55,134 nt of DNA from Paenibacillus camerounensis. GTDB lineage: Bacteria > Bacillota > Bacilli > Paenibacillales > Paenibacillaceae. Both the position numbers and the translations under genes were made by a program. The notes beneath the pieces are model-generated. The model saw only the letters and a program-made list of their open reading frames with translations, ran no database searches and was not told the DNA's origin. How positions within the stretch are numbered: the first letter of the stretch is position 1; every line of letters begins with the position of its first letter. Positions 25,201 to 33,371 of this stretch are shown here, one piece after another. Where the stretch lies: the NCBI RefSeq assembly GCF_000723885.1, contig NZ_CCDG010000100.1:1-55134 (forward strand), given 5' to 3'.

Positions 25201-27610
25201 CGGCAAAGAGGGCGCCTTCGGCTGAAGTCTCCACCCGGATTGCATCCGCAGTCCGTACTGTACTGCTCCCAACCGGGGTGAACCGGGTCTCCAGCTGGTA
25301 TGGCACTGTCCCCCCATTCTCCTGGGCGAGTACGGGTGGTACGGCTGTTCCTGAAGCCGCCTCCGGAATATAGAGCCAGGAGTCGTTGACGGTCAGGCCA
25401 TACACCTCCCATGTCCGGTACATGGCTTCGGCTACATACTGGAAGTCAGGATTATTATCCGTATAGCCTTTTCCATATTTATAGATATAGTAGTAATCCT
25501 CACGGCCGCCCAGCCGTCCCCGTCTGTCCGGACTTACCGGGGCATTCAGGCCGTCATTAAAGGGCACATCATACCCAAGATTATATTTGTAGAAAAAATT
25601 CACGCCTTTGATCAGCCTGTCGTTCATAAAGGAATATACATCGACACCGTCAGCATCCGATGATGCTGTTCCTGTGACCGGGTCCAGCAAAGTACCCTGT
25701 GCCGAGATAATCGCTGCCAGTACAGCCAGACCTTCAATATTATCAAAGGAATGCGGCTGGTCGCGGACCATCTCTTTAACGGCTATAACCGGCTCAGGAA
25801 GCTCGTTGCCGCTGCTGTCTGCCGTAAATTCATACATGGCATTGGCAATGGCACCGTTCTGATACGGCATGCTCGTGCCGGCATTCACAGTCGCCCACTC
25901 CAGGATGCGTTCATAGTCGGCCTTACTGTCCATGAACACGTAAGAGGATAACGTAGCCATGACCGAGGTCTGATGCTGGTTCAGCCAGTTGGTGTTGCGT
26001 TCCATCCACAGCCTGAGCGCCGGCTTCTGGAAGTTGTCGCTGTACTGCTGCGAATATTCCTCCTTCCACTCCAGCTCCTCACGGCCTGTGCTTGTGTAGC
26101 GCAACAATTCCGCTGCGGCATTCATCATGTACATGGGTGGTCCCTGCTGAATATGCGCATCCGTCACGTATTTTGCCAGCGACGGGTCAAGGCTTCCCCA
26201 TAACAGAACGATACGCATGGCCTTTTCCCGGTAATCCGCATCCCCGGTCATGAAGTACATGACAGCCTGATAATAGGCCGCAGTGGCATCCTGGGTCATC
26301 TGATTGTTGAACAGACTGGTGCTATAGTTGTTATAGGAATAATTCGGCACAAGCTGGCCGAAAGCTGCCGCCGGATCTTTATCATTCTTAATGGCATACG
26401 ATTTGGAGGCAAAGCTGCTGGAGGCAAAGGCTGTATAATACCCGTACCACGGCTGCTCTTTGTTCAGAATGTGATCCCTCACCCGCAGCAGCTCCTGCGG
26501 TGCAACACTGACAGCGGGATGGAGCAGCTCTGTCCCCGTATTGTTGATAAATACCGGCAGCGGCTCAGCCAGATTCTGCATCGCGGCCACCAGCTCTGCC
26601 GCAGCCGCCAGAAGAGCGGCCTGCTCCGCAGCCGGATCGGCCCTAAGTTGCTCAGCCTGCTCCATAACCTCCAGCAGTCTGCTCCACGTTTCGTCCGAAT
26701 AGTACCGCTGTCCTTCTGCGGCGATCTTCCGGGCCTGGGCAATGGCTGAGTCCACGCTTGAGGACATATAGAGGGCCTGAAGCTCAGCTGCATTCAAGGC
26801 ATAATTATAAATCCGGAATTCATCCAGCGAGCCATTGAACAGCGGATCAGCAAACTGGCTCTTCCCAAGGTAATTAAGCGATGGTTTAATCTGGCTAGGT
26901 TTAATCGACACATTGGCTTCGGCCTGCTGCTCCCCGTTCACATACAGGCGCGCCTTGCCGCCGCCCAGCGTCACAGCCACATGCACCCACTGGCCGGCGG
27001 CAAGCTGGGCGGTCTGGACGGATTGCTCACTCCCGCCGTTCTTGACGGCAAACCGCATATAATTGCCTGTCTTGGGCGTCAGGAACATATATTGGGTCGT
27101 GCCGTTTCCGAAGTCGAAGATACGCTGCCAGTCTTTTCCGCCCTTCCAGTTCACCCAGGCGGATACGGTAATTTCGTCGGCAGCTGCTGACGGAAGAGCG
27201 GCCGGCAGGGTCACATAGCTGTCGCTTCCGTTCAGGCTGATCGCCTGACCCACCCGGCCCTCTGTATAGACCGGGGTTCCGGATACCGCCGCGTCGGCCA
27301 GGCCATCCTCACTGCCGGCGTTGCCGTCAAACGGGTAGCGGACTACATTCCCGTAAGCTGACGCTGTAACGGTAGCTGCAGCTGCAGCTTCAGCCGGCAC
27401 TTCAGTAACTGGTGCTTCACTATAAGTGGAATCCGTAACCCCGGCACGTATCTCATTATCGGATAATGCAGAGGTTAGAGCCGTTCCACCAGGCAGCAGC
27501 TCTGCAACTGCACCGCCTGCAGCCTCTGCGGGAAATACCGGCGTAGCCGCCAAGATAACCGAAACCGCCACAATTGCACATTTGTACATCCAGCTTTTTA
27601 GCGTTCTCAT
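22205..27610 (-). CDS. large secreted multidomain polysaccharide lyase-like protein
   Basis: An 1,801-residue exported protein. GGGAGG stands about 6 bases before the ATG and a signal peptide ends near residue 31. Domains visible in order: LamG/concanavalin-like (88-280), short helical linker, an alpha/alpha-toroid resembling alginate lyase-type enzymes (360-750, with NNQMTQDATAAYYQAV and RDQPHSFDN), a beta-sandwich (765-895), an Ig-like domain (905-995), a helical module (996-1060), two discoidin/F5-8C-like modules (1070-1207 and 1335-1475) with an Ig-like domain between, an unassigned region, and two tandem ChiA-N-like Ig repeats (1613-1706, 1709-1801). No anchor is seen. It probably cleaves a uronate-containing plant polysaccharide, but the catalytic assignment is tentative. 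Confidence 0.7.
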   Translation of the reverse strand: MRTLKSWMYKCAIVAVSVILAATPVFPAEAAGGAVAELLPGGTALTSALSDNEIRAGVTDSTYSEAPVTEVPAEAAAAATVTASAYGNVVRYPFDGNAGSEDGLADAAVSGTPVYTEGRVGQAISLNGSDSYVTLPAALPSAAADEITVSAWVNWKGGKDWQRIFDFGNGTTQYMFLTPKTGNYMRFAVKNGGSEQSVQTAQLAAGQWVHVAVTLGGGKARLYVNGEQQAEANVSIKPSQIKPSLNYLGKSQFADPLFNGSLDEFRIYNYALNAAELQALYMSSSVDSAIAQARKIAAEGQRYYSDETWSRLLEVMEQAEQLRADPAAEQAALLAAAAELVAAMQNLAEPLPVFINNTGTELLHPAVSVAPQELLRVRDHILNKEQPWYGYYTAFASSSFASKSYAIKNDKDPAAAFGQLVPNYSYNNYSTSLFNNQMTQDATAAYYQAVMYFMTGDADYREKAMRIVLLWGSLDPSLAKYVTDAHIQQGPPMYMMNAAAELLRYTSTGREELEWKEEYSQQYSDNFQKPALRLWMERNTNWLNQHQTSVMATLSSYVFMDSKADYERILEWATVNAGTSMPYQNGAIANAMYEFTADSSGNELPEPVIAVKEMVRDQPHSFDNIEGLAVLAAIISAQGTLLDPVTGTASSDADGVDVYSFMNDRLIKGVNFFYKYNLGYDVPFNDGLNAPVSPDRRGRLGGREDYYYIYKYGKGYTDNNPDFQYVAEAMYRTWEVYGLTVNDSWLYIPEAASGTAVPPVLAQENGGTVPYQLETRFTPVGSSTVRTADAIRVETSAEGALFAVYGLNIWRGGDLAFRIRSNAITTLALQGDTDKEPFTSFRLPDTGGEWKYAVINLSALPATAFQADSILYFRVSGEPGDSIELDHVLVNSTTVKSPAFKGNASTLGLDAYPSSQLQYDVSNAAANAGQSLTYGISGEDAGFLADAEISVSSAGVLTGNLPASQPPGNYSFYVTVSNGTAIKLLEVTVTVAGLYSEAIANVISAYDPAKKYETAGYSLFRSKVDAALGIISSGDEAARNTALLELKEAVQGLRLLNPLLDDGALDLTGIASGAPDSASINMASLVDLYASGIPIRWIADEKQFTIDFGAGFKVKPGAFRLLPDAGFPARSEGAVILASNDYANWVRISDDISEYTTSWFSYTVKNEYKDTGFRYFRLKDITAGVLNKDDYTEDQPFTVADLHIFGERYETAGVVRDISLKVQNIVPVQDTLPVPPRAVIGDKVVLSFSADEPVGNIRAAIQGESVQVTDHQNGSYTAEYTVRAGTKPGYAAISLDYTLADGTPADTVYSYPDSYITGANNTLVSRKILVSDTANEINAAAEAHITGSDNTLDAGEIPLLFDGKISTFPDVRAGGGGYGFYTLDFGAKDSSNRVQLDRIELLNRNGFPARAAGVTVSASADGVTWITVSEGSKNYSYDIWQPVKVLDRYKDAGFRYLRINGGNWFGNISELRLFGQTGTDLASYDPVYTITTTASDPAAGTTIVYVNPNGLPPAPQPSGNEGSTLTVHGDLTAVTVLAVPAPGYEFVKWVEPVSFYGLSAGYLWTEYPLFNLTTYAGGYLGGVKSYNVTRDWNLQAVFRKTGGTGPSDAAAAPGKPVLSDNNGHDTGLKDGSYTVTMNLWWGENGTVFKLYENGKLFSTQELKNSSPQAQTAKAEISGRTNGTYTYVGELINSYGTVKSDPLTVSVTDAAPGKPVLSQDNWDGDGSYSITMNLWWGTNASEYRLYENGIMIDSQKLSEATPAAQTAATRLSGKAAGVYEYHAVLVNAAGETESGTIAVVVK

Positions 27611-27696
27611 TTTTTCCTCCCGGGTTCATTTTATTGAACAATCCCAGTACTTTAATGAAGGCTTCTCCTGTTCCGGTAATGCTCTTTTTTGGGTTG

Positions 27697-28632
27697 CTAG
27701 CTAAAATGACGCCGGATACGCTCATATTCGTCAGCCGTAATGGCCAGCACCGTCCCGTGCTTGAAGCGGTAAGGAAAGCTGAACTGCCCATCCGAGCGGA
27801 CAAACCGCCCGCCTCGCAGCGTGTCGGCGACAAACGGAACATAACCCTGTCCTTCGCCGCGCACGCCGTAGTAATCGAGCATCAGGCACCATTTTCCGTC
27901 TGGAAGCTTGAATGCGGTAGGACCTTCATACGCGCCAGGCGTAAGCTTAGCCATTTCTGCGGCAAACCTCATATTCTCTGTATAGGCTCCGGTAAGTGTC
28001 TCTCCATGCTGAAGCAGAATGCCGGCCGGATCTGCCTCGCTTTTCAGGAACCGGTAATACCGGCCTCCCTCTTCATACAGCGCGGAATCAATGATGCCGC
28101 TCCCGTCTTTCCTGCACAGCAGCTGCGGCTTGTCAAAGCTTATGAAATCCCTGGTCCGTGTGTAAAAGATCGCTTTGTCACCAAAATGATTGGAGGCATG
28201 GGCTGCGCTAAAATGAATGACGTACTCATCCCGCCCGGCATCATGGAATACTTCCGGTGCCCACAGGCAGCCAAAGTCTTCATCACCCAGCCCGACCAGT
28301 CTTTCCTCCGACCAGTTCACCAGATCCTCTGATTCCCAGAGCACCAGATGCTTGCTCCCGCTGCGGGCGATATTCGCCCATTTCCCTTCATACCTGGTAT
28401 TAAAGCTGTTAGCCAGACTAAGATCGGTGGAGAGAATATAAAAGGTTCCGGATGCTGTTCGGACAATAGTATGATCCCGTACGCCCTTCTCCCCTTTATT
28501 GCTCCGCAGCACCGGTTCACCGCCGTTCACCTGCTCCCAGTTGAATCCGTCCCTGCTGAGGCCGAAGTAGACCTGCTCCCCGTCCGGCGTCTCCTTCTCC
28601 CGGAAATGTACAAATAAATAAGCGCTGTTCAT
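27697..28632 (-). CDS. glycoside hydrolase family 43-like enzyme
   Basis: A 311-residue cytosolic enzyme. ATG at 28632 has AGGAGG a few bases upstream; the frame stays open further upstream only as a shadow of the GH2 gene. Propeller landmarks are KGVRDHTIV with an early Asp, SGIIDSALYEEGGRYY with the middle Asp, and YEGPTAF with the acid Glu. EGP is the usual GH43 acid motif. It sits between the GH2 beta-galactosidase and the secreted lyase-like gene in a same-strand run and should trim side-chain sugars such as arabinose. Confidence 0.82.
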   Translation of the reverse strand: MNSAYLFVHFREKETPDGEQVYFGLSRDGFNWEQVNGGEPVLRSNKGEKGVRDHTIVRTASGTFYILSTDLSLANSFNTRYEGKWANIARSGSKHLVLWESEDLVNWSEERLVGLGDEDFGCLWAPEVFHDAGRDEYVIHFSAAHASNHFGDKAIFYTRTRDFISFDKPQLLCRKDGSGIIDSALYEEGGRYYRFLKSEADPAGILLQHGETLTGAYTENMRFAAEMAKLTPGAYEGPTAFKLPDGKWCLMLDYYGVRGEGQGYVPFVADTLRGGRFVRSDGQFSFPYRFKHGTVLAITADEYERIRRHFS

Positions 28633-28681
28633 GTGCTGCTCCTCCTCATTTTGGCTCCGGCCCCTTGTGTGCCTTTCCTCC

Positions 28682-31600
28682 CTATTCTGCCGCGCCTGCA
28701 TCACCGATACCGCGCATCGTAAAGCGGTAGGAATAGCTCCGGTTCGCGTACAATGTAAATTCCGGATGCGTCTTGGCCGACCAGCTATCATCTCCGCCCA
28801 CACCCATCTGCTTATGCAGAATACGTACGGCTGTCTTATCTGACGGCTTAAGCTTATAGGCATGGCTGGCTGCCTCCAGTTCCTCCACCGTATAAGGCAG
28901 AACACTGGTCTCCAGCTCGCTGTCTGCTGTAAAGAGCAGGCCTTTGCCGGCACCATCGTGGACCTTTAACCAGCGGACCCCGGTTTTATTGCCGCATTCC
29001 TGCGGCTTCAGATACGGCATAAACTGCCCGGCGGCCGAGCTGCTGAAAACCCCGAGCCGGGCGCCGCATTGGCGGTCCCAGTGGCTATCGTGCGGACCGC
29101 GGCCATACCACTCCAGCCGGTCATATTCAGGGTCCATCAGAAGAGTCATGCCCACAGCCGGCAGCTCAGGCAGGCCGGCTCCCGGATTCAGCGTCTGTTC
29201 AACAGCAATGCTGCCGTCCTCTGACACCCTGTAGCTCACGGTACAGCATGATTCGGCTCCTGTTTCCAGCCTGAATTCAGCAGTAATCTCCCATGCACTT
29301 GCCAGCTGGCGTCTGGTCAGCCTGCGGAGGGTGCGCTGCTTGACGGCCTCGCGCCAGATACCGGCCCGGACCGGCAGCCTGCTGCCCTGGTCGTTGTCTG
29401 TCATGGCGCGCCAGAACACCGGCTCCGGCCCCTGCCGCAGCAGCTCCGTGCCTTCGAACCGGTAGGAGACCAGTGTTCCGGTCTCCGTGTCAAAGGCTGC
29501 TTCGAACCGTTTGCCTGTCAGCAGCCACCGGCCGTTCTTTTCAACCAGTTCTGGACTGACCGCTTCGGGGTCGTAAGCCTCTCTGCTGCCTCCGGCCCGC
29601 AGCCGTACAGGCAGCTGCGCCCAGGCCACCTCATGCCCTGCCCGGGCCCAGAGATTATCCTGCTTCAGCCGCAGGCTGACCTCCAGCAGCAGTTCGCCTT
29701 CCTCTCCCTGCGGCAGCTCCGGCATTCGGAGGACGACATTACTCTCTGTCAGCGGCTCAACCGCAAAGCCCCCCTGGACCGGCGCTCCATAAGGCCGCCC
29801 GCTCAACAAAAGCTGCCACGTCCAGTCGTACTCATCCAGCCTTGTGAACAGGAACTTATTCCTTACCGTTACTTCTCCCGTTAAGGGATTCCATCCCGCG
29901 AAGTCAACGTTCTGGTAGCAGGCTTTGACCTCATCCAGCTTGGGCGAGATTTGCCGGTCTGCGAACAGCAGGCCGTTTCCGCAGCCGTTCCCGTCATGCG
30001 GAGTCTCGCCGAAGTCGCCGCCGTAGCCCAGATATGCCGTACCGTCACTTGTCTGTGTAAGGATCGCCTGATCGATCCAGTCCCAGATAAAGCCGCCCTG
30101 AAGTACCGGGTACTTGTCGAACAGCGTGGTATATTTAAACAGGTTGCCGTTGGAGTTGCCCATTGCATGGCTGTACTCGCATAGGATAAACGGCTTTTTG
30201 GGCTGCTTCAGCGCGTATCTTTCCACATCTGCCGGGAAGGTGTACATCTGGCTCTCCACATCCGATACATCCTCGAACGAACGGTTCAGGAACACGCCCT
30301 CGTACTGCACAAGACGGGCAGGATCATTCTCCTTCAGATACCTGTACATATGCCGGAAATTCTCTCCGCAGGAGGCCTCATTACCCAGAGACCACATCAG
30401 GATGCACGGATGATTCTTATCCCGCTCCAGCATCGACCGGGCACGGTCTACTGCATTCTCCCGCCATTCCGGCTTACTGCCGGGAACAATATCCTCCTCC
30501 GGGTAGAAGCGCCACGTACCGTGGCTCTCCAAGTTGTTCTCATCGATAACATACAGGCCGTATTCATCACAGAGCTCGTACCAGGCCGGATGATTCGGAT
30601 AATGCGAGGTCCGTACTGCATTAATGTTGTAGGCCTTCATCAGCTGCACATCCCTGACCATCTCCTCCAGGCTGACAGCGCGGCCCGTGTAGCAGGAGAA
30701 CTCATGACGGTTGGTTCCCTTGAACACTATACGGCAGCCGTTCAGGAGCATGAGCCCGTCCCTGATCTCAAATCTGCGGAAGCCGACCTTGCAGCTGACT
30801 GCCTGAAGGACGCCTCCTTCCTTGTCGCGCAGAGTAAGGACCAGTGTATACAGCTCCGGATGCTCCGCGCTCCATTTGCGCGGAGCTGCTACCGGTGTCC
30901 TCAGCTCCACAGCGGCAAACGAGCCGCCATTCACGCAGGCAGCAGCGCAGAAGCCAGTACCGGTTACCAGCCGGCCGGCGTTATCCAGCAGCACGCCTTC
31001 CACCCGAAGCTCTCCATCAGCCCCTCCCGCATACCGGAGCAGCTTCACGCGAACCTCAAGCTCTGCATTGGCACAGGCGGCATCCAGCTCCGTGCGCACA
31101 CGGAAATCATAAATATGCTCCGGCGGAGGCGAAATCAGCAGCACCTCGCGGAATATGCCGGACAGCCGCCAGAAGTCCTGATCCTCCAGCCAGCTGGCAT
31201 CGCTCCAGCGGTAGACTTCAACAGCCAGCTTATTCTCGCCGGGCTGCAGATAAGGAGTCAGATCGAACTCGGCCGGGGTGAAGCTGTCCTCGCTGTAGCC
31301 GACCAGCTCCCCGTTCAGCCATACATAGAACGCGGATTCTACGCCGCGGAAATGCAGGTACACCGGGTTCCCTGTCCATGATTCCGGAAGGGAGAACATC
31401 CGTACATAAGAGCCCACCGGATTATAGGCGGTCGGTGCGAACGGAGGCCGGATGTCCTCGCGTTCACTCCATGGATACCTGACATTGGTGTACTGCGGAT
31501 AATCATAGCCCTGTAATTGCCAGTGGGAAGGGACAGCGATGTCAGCCCAGCCGCTTACATCATACGCCTGTTGATAGAAATCAGCCGGCCGCTGCTGCGG

Positions 31601-31807
31601 ATTCTCCGCCCAGCAGAATTTCCAAAACCCGTTCAGGGACAGCATCCGGGAGCTGGCTCCGGCATCGTTCTTCACTGCTTCTTCAAAGGTGTCGTAAGGA
31701 GTAAAGGACGCGCGGGCATCCATGCGGTTCAGCTTGAAAATCTCCGGATTGTTGTTCCACTCGGGATAACCGTTAGCGGGAGGCTGATACTGAAACTTTG
31801 TGAACAC
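28682..31807 (-). CDS. beta-galactosidase, glycoside hydrolase family 2 (LacZ type)
   Basis: A 1,041-residue enzyme, the usual LacZ length, with jelly-roll, Ig-like, TIM-barrel, second Ig-like and small-chain C-terminal domains. Acid/base Glu477 lies in MWSLGNEAS and nucleophile Glu544 in ILCEYSHAMGNSNG, both as in Escherichia coli LacZ. GTG at 31805-31807 is the start, with AAGGATGG about 10 bases upstream. No signal peptide is present, so it hydrolyses imported beta-galactosides. In this pectin-type cluster the likely source is galactan or arabinogalactan side chains rather than lactose. Confidence 0.92.
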   Translation of the reverse strand: MFTKFQYQPPANGYPEWNNNPEIFKLNRMDARASFTPYDTFEEAVKNDAGASSRMLSLNGFWKFCWAENPQQRPADFYQQAYDVSGWADIAVPSHWQLQGYDYPQYTNVRYPWSEREDIRPPFAPTAYNPVGSYVRMFSLPESWTGNPVYLHFRGVESAFYVWLNGELVGYSEDSFTPAEFDLTPYLQPGENKLAVEVYRWSDASWLEDQDFWRLSGIFREVLLISPPPEHIYDFRVRTELDAACANAELEVRVKLLRYAGGADGELRVEGVLLDNAGRLVTGTGFCAAACVNGGSFAAVELRTPVAAPRKWSAEHPELYTLVLTLRDKEGGVLQAVSCKVGFRRFEIRDGLMLLNGCRIVFKGTNRHEFSCYTGRAVSLEEMVRDVQLMKAYNINAVRTSHYPNHPAWYELCDEYGLYVIDENNLESHGTWRFYPEEDIVPGSKPEWRENAVDRARSMLERDKNHPCILMWSLGNEASCGENFRHMYRYLKENDPARLVQYEGVFLNRSFEDVSDVESQMYTFPADVERYALKQPKKPFILCEYSHAMGNSNGNLFKYTTLFDKYPVLQGGFIWDWIDQAILTQTSDGTAYLGYGGDFGETPHDGNGCGNGLLFADRQISPKLDEVKACYQNVDFAGWNPLTGEVTVRNKFLFTRLDEYDWTWQLLLSGRPYGAPVQGGFAVEPLTESNVVLRMPELPQGEEGELLLEVSLRLKQDNLWARAGHEVAWAQLPVRLRAGGSREAYDPEAVSPELVEKNGRWLLTGKRFEAAFDTETGTLVSYRFEGTELLRQGPEPVFWRAMTDNDQGSRLPVRAGIWREAVKQRTLRRLTRRQLASAWEITAEFRLETGAESCCTVSYRVSEDGSIAVEQTLNPGAGLPELPAVGMTLLMDPEYDRLEWYGRGPHDSHWDRQCGARLGVFSSSAAGQFMPYLKPQECGNKTGVRWLKVHDGAGKGLLFTADSELETSVLPYTVEELEAASHAYKLKPSDKTAVRILHKQMGVGGDDSWSAKTHPEFTLYANRSYSYRFTMRGIGDAGAAE

Positions 31808-31872
31808 TGCTCTTACACCATCCTTTTATCCTAATAATTGTGAGGAGCCGCCGGTCAGCCGCAGCTGCTGTC

Positions 31873-33312
31873 TTACTCCTCAAACGAAATTCCCCGCGCA
31901 TACTCATTCACTTCAAGCACGCCCTGCTCAGGCTGCAGAATCGTCTGTCCGTTTACCTTGAGGCGCTTGAAGCTCACATGACGGATAGTCCGTTCATCAT
32001 CATAGCCGAAGATCTGGGTCGGGCGCGCATTACTTCCGTTATACGAAACATCCTCAAAGCGGATATGCTCAATCCGGTGTCCGGGGACGGGATTATAGTC
32101 CTTGTTCCATACCACTCTCAGGTCGATCAGACGGCCTAGCTCGAAGGGCTCGACCCGGATGTTCCGGTAGAGTACATTCCTGACTGTATTGCTATCACCG
32201 GCATTGATGGCCATGGCTCCCATATAATTGGTCTGCGGCTCGTGATGCTCCAGAATATCGATGTTCTCGAACACGATATCTTCGATAATGTCCCCGTCCC
32301 CGTGATGGTCGCCGTGGGTACCGATCATCAGCGGATGGGCGACATCCGCCCAGAGGATGGAATTACGCACCCGGATGCCGCTGCTGTTCCCGTAATAGTC
32401 CCAGCGTGAGCCGTAGATTGCGATGCAGTCATCCGAGGTGCGCAGAAAAACATCATCGATCTCTATATCAGTGCAGGCCATCATATCAATGCCGTCCGAC
32501 CAGCCCCGTGTGCTGAAGGATTTGAAATTACGGATGGACACCAGCCGCGACTTGCCCAGATAAATGCTGTAATGAGGCGGGTCGAGCGTAATAATACCTT
32601 CAACCGAGATCTGCTCCGAGAACATAATCCGGATGCCGCGGAAGGCCGAGAAGCGGTGAAAGTCAGACAGGCGGATAATCCCTCTGCCGCGTATAGACAC
32701 ATCGTGCACGTGATCGCAGACCATGGAGCCTGCCACCACGGCGCCGCCAGCAATATAGACGGTTATCCCGGATGGAATCCTTAGCAGCGTCTCCTCGATA
32801 TAATGCATTCCCGGTGCAAAATACAGCGTATCCCGCACCCGGCCGTCTGTTCCCTCAGCTGCTGCCAGCAGACGGAAGATATCCTCGGTCCGGTGAATGG
32901 CCGGCTGCAGCAGGAGAACGTTCTCCTGCTGCGGGTCCGGTGCATCACTCTCGCAGGGATTCGCGAACAGGTGCAGATTACTGAACCGTTCCCCGTTGAT
33001 TTCGATAGACAGCTTCTGCGGACGGTCCAGCATAAAGGTCAATTCCCGGCCGGTATGCTCAAACGGGAGGCCCGCTGAGAGCGGACGGATTACGGCTTCA
33101 TTAATTGGCTGACCCAGACTTTCTATCCTTACCTCCACTTTCCCGCTCATATCAAAATAGGCCATAGAAGCACAACGCACATTGTGCATATCCACTTTGA
33201 CCTCATACACAAACAGCTGCTGCCAGGCTTTCCCTGGAATCCGCACATATACTGCAAAATCCTCCTTGCCGGGTACTTCCGGCGGGGCTGTGTAAACCAT
33301 AAGGTTATCCAT
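31873..33312 (-). CDS. GH28-like right-handed beta-helix enzyme, no signal peptide
   Basis: A 479-residue protein. Residues 1-150 form a beta-sandwich-like N-terminus and 155-470 a parallel beta-helix. GH28 catalytic blocks are recognisable though altered: SDGIDMMAC for the usual NTDGID, RTSDDCIAI for the Asp-Asp pair, and GTHGD for the GHG histidine. The canonical RIK block was not found. GGAGG lies about 4 bases before the ATG. Without a signal peptide it would act on imported galacturonides or related oligosaccharides. It opens the enzyme run downstream of the sugar importer terminator. Confidence 0.78.
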   Translation of the reverse strand: MDNLMVYTAPPEVPGKEDFAVYVRIPGKAWQQLFVYEVKVDMHNVRCASMAYFDMSGKVEVRIESLGQPINEAVIRPLSAGLPFEHTGRELTFMLDRPQKLSIEINGERFSNLHLFANPCESDAPDPQQENVLLLQPAIHRTEDIFRLLAAAEGTDGRVRDTLYFAPGMHYIEETLLRIPSGITVYIAGGAVVAGSMVCDHVHDVSIRGRGIIRLSDFHRFSAFRGIRIMFSEQISVEGIITLDPPHYSIYLGKSRLVSIRNFKSFSTRGWSDGIDMMACTDIEIDDVFLRTSDDCIAIYGSRWDYYGNSSGIRVRNSILWADVAHPLMIGTHGDHHGDGDIIEDIVFENIDILEHHEPQTNYMGAMAINAGDSNTVRNVLYRNIRVEPFELGRLIDLRVVWNKDYNPVPGHRIEHIRFEDVSYNGSNARPTQIFGYDDERTIRHVSFKRLKVNGQTILQPEQGVLEVNEYARGISFEE

Positions 33313-33324
33313 AAGTCCTCCATA

Positions 33325-33364
33325 GAAAAGCCGCCCGAGAAAATAAATTATGCTCTAGGCGGCT
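33325..33364 (-). terminator. terminator after the first sugar-binding lipoprotein gene
   Basis: AGCCGCC and GGCGGCT pair around an AT-rich loop, followed by TTTTC on the minus strand. It separates the importer operon from the GH28-like gene. Confidence 0.65.
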
Positions 33365-33371
33365 CTTATCT

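Noticed and set aside
28632..28956. Extended N-terminus of the GH43-like enzyme
   Set aside because: The extension overlaps the GH2 gene in another frame and has an unlikely Arg/Trp/Cys-rich composition; ATG 28632 has a strong ribosome site.
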